Source of the DNA: Pseudomonas orientalis
GTDB lineage: Bacteria; Pseudomonadota; Gammaproteobacteria; Pseudomonadales; Pseudomonadaceae
Reading direction: 5' to 3'
NCBI RefSeq assembly: GCF_001439815.1
Contig: NZ_JYLM01000013.1
Location: forward strand, 102,976-166,975
DNA length: 64,000 nt
Shown: piece after piece, positions 60,015-64,000 of the stretch
Layout: each line of letters opens with the position of its first letter
Numbering within the stretch: the stretch's first letter is position 1
The notes under the pieces: generated by a model
What the model was told of the DNA's origin: nothing
The model's database searches: none
What the model saw: only the letters and a program-made list of their open reading frames with translations
Made by a program: the position numbers and the translations under genes

Positions 60015-60046
60015 GGCCGCGATCTTTTGGATCGCGGTCTTTTTTG
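60015..60046 (+). terminator. Rho-independent terminator after mksB
   Basis: GGCCGCGATC (60015-60024) pairs with GATCGCGGTC (60030-60039) over a five-base loop, followed by a run of T residues. Confidence 0.92.
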
Positions 60047-60082
60047 TGGGCTGGCGTTTTTGTGTTGGATTTGAGGGCCTCA

Positions 60083-60156
60083 TCGGGGGCAAGCCCCCTC
60101 CCACATTTTGATTTGTGAATACATTCAAAGTGTGGGAGGGGGCTTGCTCCCGATGG
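60083..60156. repeat. REP pair in reversed (back-to-back) arrangement
   Basis: Here the right-hand arm (ATCGGGGGCAAGCCCCCTCC, ending CCACA at 60105) comes first and the left-hand arm (TGTGGGAGGGGGCTTGC) follows at 60131. The order is opposite to the other pairs in the window. Confidence 0.88.
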
Positions 60157-60168
60157 CCGCGCCTCGGT

Positions 60169-62481
60169 CTACTTGCCCAACGGAATCTTGGGCGCCCAGG
60201 TCAACCACTCATCCTCGAACTTGTCGAACAGCGCAAAGGTCTGCTGCGGCCGCGCCGGGCTGCCCATGCGTTCGCCATCAGGGGTGGCAAAGGCGATACC
60301 GCCGGCCACCAGCGTCTCCAGGGACTCGGTCCGCACCGTCGCGCCCTTGAACAAGCCGAAGTCGAGCCCGAAGCCGCTGGTGTTCCAGAAGCGGCTGCCA
60401 CTGCGTACCAACGGCGCGTACTTGGGCTCGATCAGAATGTGCACCAGGACACGGTCGGCGGTCTGCCCCAGCTCATAGCCGGTGACTTTGCCCACGGTGA
60501 CTTCACGGTAGGTGACCGGCACGCCTTCCTTGAGCGAACCACGGCGTGCGGCGCTGAGCGTCAGGCTCAGGCCCGCCTCCTGACGTGTGGCTTCAGGCGG
60601 TTGGGCAAGGGCGACAAAACTCTTCTGCGGGCCAGCGTTTTTCGCCGCCGGTTGCACTTCGATGTACTGACCGGTAACCAGGGTCTGCAGATTCGCCGTC
60701 TTCATCAGGCCCAATTCAGGCTTGACCACCCAGAACTGACTGCCCACCCGCGCAATGCGGTCCGCCACTTGGGTAATACGCGCGCTGAGCAACACCGATT
60801 GCATGTCGGCACTCAGGTCCACACTTTCGATCTTGCCCACGTCCAGGCCTTTGAAGCGCACCGGCGTGCCAGGGCTCAAGCCGTCGGCGCGATCCACCTT
60901 GATGGTGACCAGGGTGCCGTGCCGATTGGCGGCGTCCTTGTCGGCAAACAGGCGGAAACGCGGGATGTGCCTTTTCAGCGGCACATTCGGTTCCGGCGTT
61001 TCGAAGGCGATACCACCGGCCATCAGGCTGGCCAGGGATTCACTTTTCACCTGGATACCGCCGGTAAGCCCACCGGTGAGGGTGACACCGCTGGCATTCC
61101 AGAAACGGGTCGAACCGTTGACCAGGCTTTCATACTCTTTCTCGATATGAACGCCGATCACCAATTGCTTCTTCTTGCGAGAGAACTGGTAGCTCTGTAC
61201 CGAACCGACCTTGACCTGTTTGTAGAGAATCGGGCTGCCCACATCCAGCGAGCCCAGGTTGTCGGTGAGCAACACCATGTGCAGGCCTGGGGAGCGCAGG
61301 TCCAACGGTGGCGCCTTGGCGCGCGCCACGTATTCACGTTGTGGCGCGGTGCCTTTGTCGCCGGGGCGGATGGCGATGTAGTTACCTTTGACCAGGGCCT
61401 CCAGGCCGGTAATGCCGGCCAGGGAGATGGATGGTTTGACCACCCAGAATTGCGTGTCCTGCACCAGATAATCTTCGGCCAAGGGGTCGAGGGTCAATTC
61501 AGCGCTGGCACTGGACAGGTCCGGGTCGATCTTCAGGGTTTTCAGGCTGCCGACCTCGATCCCCTTGTACATCACAGGCGTACGCCCAGCTTGCAGGCCT
61601 TCGAAATCGGTAAGCTTGACCTTGACCTTGATACCAGCAGCGGCGGCGTCGAAATCCTCGTACAGACGGAACGGCAGGCTCGGGTCGGTTGGCGGGCTGT
61701 CCTTGCGATTCTCCGGCGTGGCGAAGGCGATACCGCCGGCGACGATACTGGAAAGCGATTCGCTGCGAACCTTCACACCGGACAGATTGGCGTCGATGCT
61801 GATGCCGCTGGCATTCCAGAAACGCGTATGTTTGCGCACCAGGTTGGCGTAGGTCGGTTCGATATAGACCTTGATCTCGACGGTACTCTGGTCCTCGGAC
61901 AACAAGTAGCTTTTGACCTGGCCTACCTGGATCTGCTTGTAGAACACCGGGCTGCCACGGTTCAGCGAACCCAGGCGATCAGCCTTGAGGGTCAGGTGCA
62001 GACCCGGCTTGGCATCGGACAACGGCGGCTCTTCGGAGAGCGCCTTGAACTTGCGGGTGGGCTCACCATCCCCCGGGCTTGCGGCGATGTAGTTGCCCGA
62101 CACGAGGGTTTCCAAACCCGTGATGCCGGCGAGGCTGACGCTGGGTTTGACCAGCCAGAAGCGGGTATTGGTCCTGAGGTATTGCTCGACGTCCTTGTTC
62201 ATCTCGATGGTGGCAATTACCCCTCGATTATTGCCTTCGTCATCCAGCGCCAGGGCTTTGACCTTGCCCACCGTCATGCCTTTGTAGACCACTTCGGTCT
62301 TGTTCACTTGAATGCCTTCGCCGCTTTCAAAGCGGACCTGGATCTCGAGACCTTGCTGGGAGTAGGCACGCCAACCCAGCCAGCCACCGATGATCAGGGC
62401 AATCAGGGGCAGCACCCAGATGGCCGACCAATTGGACGCAGGGCGGGTTTTAGCTTTAGGCAAATCACTCATGGTCGTCAT
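60169..62481 (-). CDS. pqiB: PqiB/LetB-like multi-MCE intermembrane lipid transport protein
   Basis: A 770-residue protein with an N-terminal membrane anchor (SAIWVLPLIALIIGGWLGWR) and six MCE domains, counted by the repeated strand motif V-x-YK-x2-x-VG-x-V: VVYKGMTVGKV, VFYKQIQVGQV, VMYKGIEVGSL, ILYKQVKVGSV, VRFKGLDVGKI, VTYREVTVGKV. E. coli PqiB has three and LetB (YebT) seven, so this is an intermediate form. It should make a periplasm-spanning tube for lipid traffic, fed by the two PqiA-type genes upstream, which it overlaps. A start three codons on (MSDLPKAK) is possible. Confidence 0.93.
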   Translation of the reverse strand: MTTMSDLPKAKTRPASNWSAIWVLPLIALIIGGWLGWRAYSQQGLEIQVRFESGEGIQVNKTEVVYKGMTVGKVKALALDDEGNNRGVIATIEMNKDVEQYLRTNTRFWLVKPSVSLAGITGLETLVSGNYIAASPGDGEPTRKFKALSEEPPLSDAKPGLHLTLKADRLGSLNRGSPVFYKQIQVGQVKSYLLSEDQSTVEIKVYIEPTYANLVRKHTRFWNASGISIDANLSGVKVRSESLSSIVAGGIAFATPENRKDSPPTDPSLPFRLYEDFDAAAAGIKVKVKLTDFEGLQAGRTPVMYKGIEVGSLKTLKIDPDLSSASAELTLDPLAEDYLVQDTQFWVVKPSISLAGITGLEALVKGNYIAIRPGDKGTAPQREYVARAKAPPLDLRSPGLHMVLLTDNLGSLDVGSPILYKQVKVGSVQSYQFSRKKKQLVIGVHIEKEYESLVNGSTRFWNASGVTLTGGLTGGIQVKSESLASLMAGGIAFETPEPNVPLKRHIPRFRLFADKDAANRHGTLVTIKVDRADGLSPGTPVRFKGLDVGKIESVDLSADMQSVLLSARITQVADRIARVGSQFWVVKPELGLMKTANLQTLVTGQYIEVQPAAKNAGPQKSFVALAQPPEATRQEAGLSLTLSAARRGSLKEGVPVTYREVTVGKVTGYELGQTADRVLVHILIEPKYAPLVRSGSRFWNTSGFGLDFGLFKGATVRTESLETLVAGGIAFATPDGERMGSPARPQQTFALFDKFEDEWLTWAPKIPLGK

Positions 62482-63094
62482 CCGACTCCGTGTTATCCCA
62501 AATCAGTCGGGGATCGAAGGTTACTGCGGCAAGCATCGTCAAGATCACCACACTGGCGAACGCTGCAGCGCCGAGATTGGCCTCGACACTGGCAAGTCGC
62601 CCAAAGTTTACGACCGCCACCAGGATGGCGATCACGAAGATATCCAGCATGGACCAGCGACCGATGAATTCGATAAAGCGGTACATGATAATGCGTTGTT
62701 GCGCGGACAGCGGTTGGCGACGCTGCACCGAAAACAGCAGCAGGCCGATACCCACCAGCTTGAACGTGGGCACCAGGATACTGGCGATGAACACCACGGC
62801 GGCAATGGGGAACATGCCGTGCTGTACCAGCTGGATCACGCCGGACATGATGGTGCTGGGATCGCCTTGACCGAGGGAGTTGACGGTCATGATCGGCAGC
62901 AGGTTGGCGGGGATATACAGGATCGCCGCCGTGACCAGCAGTGCCCAGGTGCGTATGAGGCTATTGGGGCGACGTGCGTGGATCAGCGCACCGCAGCGGT
63001 TGCAGAGTTGCTCATCGGCGTCCGCTTCCTGCTTGTTCAACTCATGGCATTCCGTACAAACCAGAATGCCTGCATCAATCGCCCGCATGGTCAT
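62465..63094 (-). CDS. pqiA: PqiA/LetA-type membrane protein, second half-protein
   Basis: A 209-residue protein: a zinc-ribbon with CTECHELNKQ and CNRCGALIHARR at the N-terminus, then four membrane helices (for example LLVTAAILYIPANLLPIMTV and FIASILVPTFKLVGIGLLLF). The PANLLPIM segment is the PqiA signature. In E. coli PqiA and LetA are single proteins of about 420 residues holding two such halves; here they are two genes. Overlaps both the upstream half and pqiB. Confidence 0.93.
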   Translation of the reverse strand: MTMRAIDAGILVCTECHELNKQEADADEQLCNRCGALIHARRPNSLIRTWALLVTAAILYIPANLLPIMTVNSLGQGDPSTIMSGVIQLVQHGMFPIAAVVFIASILVPTFKLVGIGLLLFSVQRRQPLSAQQRIIMYRFIEFIGRWSMLDIFVIAILVAVVNFGRLASVEANLGAAAFASVVILTMLAAVTFDPRLIWDNTESDDDHE

Positions 63095-63734
63095 CCTCTC
63101 CTGACAACGCCTGCCAGATCTGGTGGGGTGACATCACCACCTCGAGCAGAATCTGAACCATTAATAGACTGACAAAGCACACCAGACCCAGGCCGAGCGT
63201 AATGGAGGCCATGTCCGCAAGCTTCACGAGTGCCACCAGGACGCCCATCAAGTAGACCTCCAACATCCCCCAGTCTTTCAAATGGTGGTAGATACGGTAG
63301 AACAGCAGTCCATAACTGCGACCGATGTTCCAGCGGATGCTGAGCAGCACGGCCAATTGGCAAAGCAATTTGAGCAAGGGAATACCCATGCTGCAAAGAA
63401 ACACCACGACGGCAACACCTTGCATGCCGCTGTTGAACAGGCCTACTACGCCGGTCCACACGGTGTCCTCTGAGGATTGCCCGAGTAGATTGAGCTGCAT
63501 GATGGGTAAAAAGTTCGCGGGTATGTACAGCAACAGCGCTGCCAGCACCAGGGCAAGGCTTCGCTCGACGACATTGTGACGGTGAGCGTATAGCTCGTAG
63601 CCGCAACGTGGGCATTCAGCTTTTTCACCGAGGGCGAGTACGGGTTTGCGCATCAGCAGATCGCACTCATGGCATGCCACCAAGTCGTCCAGCGGTAAGT
63701 CCGACACCTCAAGGGCATCAACCGGATCGGGCAT
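63075..63734 (-). CDS. pqiA: PqiA/LetA-type membrane protein, first half-protein
   Basis: A 219-residue protein with a zinc-ribbon (CHECDLLMRK, CPRCGYELYAHR) and four membrane helices (LALVLAALLLYIPANFLPIM, FLCSMGIPLLKLLCQLAVLL, LIMV-type end VSLLMVQILLEVVMSP). Same family as the next gene, which it overlaps by 20 bases. First gene of the pqiA-pqiA-pqiB operon. Confidence 0.93.
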   Translation of the reverse strand: MPDPVDALEVSDLPLDDLVACHECDLLMRKPVLALGEKAECPRCGYELYAHRHNVVERSLALVLAALLLYIPANFLPIMQLNLLGQSSEDTVWTGVVGLFNSGMQGVAVVVFLCSMGIPLLKLLCQLAVLLSIRWNIGRSYGLLFYRIYHHLKDWGMLEVYLMGVLVALVKLADMASITLGLGLVCFVSLLMVQILLEVVMSPHQIWQALSGEDDHAGD

Positions 63735-63843
63735 AAATAGGGCTCGGGCTCTAAAAAAGGTTAGGTGCCTATTCTAGTGGTCTGGTTCAGAAATAACTGT
63801 GCAAATTTGTTGGAGAGGAACGCTTTCCGACCGCCCAAAACAA

Positions 63844-63871
63844 AACCCCAACTGCTTTCGCAATTGGGGTT
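63844..63871 (-). terminator. rRNA operon terminator
   Basis: On the - strand the stem AACCCCAATTGC/GCAGTTGGGGTT with a four-base loop is followed by TTTTGTTTT. It closes the rRNA operon whose 5S gene ends at 63884. Confidence 0.93.
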
Positions 63872-63883
63872 CTGGAATTTAAT

Positions 63884-63999
63884 CTTGACGATGACCTACT
63901 CTCACATGGGGAAACCCCACACTACCATCGGCGATGCATCGTTTCACTGCTGAGTTCGGGATGGGATCAGGTGGTTCCAATGCTCTATGGTCGTCAAGA
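63884..63999 (-). rRNA. rrf: 5S ribosomal RNA
   Basis: The complement of 63884-63999 reads CTTGACGACCATAGAGCATT, then GGAACCACCTGATCCCATCC, CGAACTCAGCAGTGAAACGA, ending GAGAGTAGGTCATCGTCAAG, i.e. a full γ-proteobacterial 5S rRNA with pairing CTTGACGA/TCGTCAAG ends. The 23S and 16S genes should lie beyond the right edge, transcribed towards the window. Confidence 0.96.
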
Positions 64000-64000
64000 A

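Noticed and set aside
60115..62667. 850-codon frame antisense to pqiB
   Set aside because: The opposite strand encodes six MCE domains and the antisense translation is rich in His/Gln/Arg without motifs.
1..64000. CRISPR arrays, prophage or insertion sequences
   Set aside because: No evenly spaced direct repeats with unique spacers, no phage genes and no transposase frames were found; the only repeats are REP elements and one tandem duplication.

Overview
The window reads as chromosomal DNA of a Pseudomonas, most likely of the P. fluorescens species complex. Evidence: the high-GC gene set and order (hemA-prfA-prmC-moeB-murI, lolB-ispE-tRNA-Gln-prs-rplY-pth-ychF, mksF-mksE-mksB of 425/246/946 codons), two REP families typical of P. 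fluorescens (cores GGGAGGGGGCTTGCCCCC and GTAGGAGCGAGCTTGCTCGC), a DUF6124-type small gene, and a plasmid-free context ending in a 5S rRNA gene. No phage, insertion sequence or CRISPR array is visible.

Layout. (1) 1-6814: a tightly overlapping operon on the + strand: end of a MerR regulator, photolyase phrB, NTF2-like protein, SDR, FAD oxidoreductase, DUF1365, Cfa-like methyltransferase, DUF2878. It looks like a light or singlet-oxygen stress and lipid modification module. (2) 6868-12684: a cysteine-cluster protein, then on the - strand pagL and the operon hemA-prfA-prmC-moeB-murI. (3) 13000-19912: TPR lipoprotein, lolB, ispE, tRNA-Gln, prs, rplY, pth, ychF. (4) 20226-43004: a 23-kb island with an Hrp1-type type III secretion system. 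A single HrpS-like enhancer-binding protein is followed by the rightward operon (pilin candidate, hrpB, hrcJ, hrpD-G, hrcC, hrpT, hrpV). The leftward operon (hrpJ, hrcV, hrpQ, hrcN, hrpO, hrpP, hrcQRSTU) converges on it, and the hrpL-type sigma gene is divergent from hrpJ. Past an elongator tRNA-Met lies a 1433-codon AvrE/DspE-family effector. The regulatory cascade can be read in the DNA: a sigma-54 promoter (GG-N10-GC) before hrpL, and Hrp boxes before the pilin operon, before hrpJ and before the effector. (5) 43148-53484: accessory metabolism (gamma-glutamyltransferase, LysE exporter, AraC regulator, DUF6124 gene with a structured leader, MHS transporter, a decayed nucleotidyltransferase antitoxin, Tat-exported phosphatase, unknown periplasmic protein, carbonic anhydrase, acidic protein). 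(6) 53500-55031: a tandem 202-bp duplication carrying a REPIN, then rimI and a probable DNA polymerase III psi subunit (holD). (7) 55180-59991: the MksFEB condensin. (8) 60169-63734: a lipid-transport module (six-MCE PqiB/LetB-like protein and two PqiA half-proteins), then the 3' end of an rRNA operon (5S rRNA, - strand) at the edge.

The items most worth a second look are the compact T3SS with one enhancer-binding protein, no harpin gene and an unrecognised 65-residue pilin candidate; the AvrE-family effector without a neighbouring chaperone; paired DnaA boxes between holD and mksFEB; the DUF6124 structured leader; the recent REPIN-containing tandem duplication; and the crippled MNT antitoxin. 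All assignments come from reading the sequence and from memory of the families; no database search was run.
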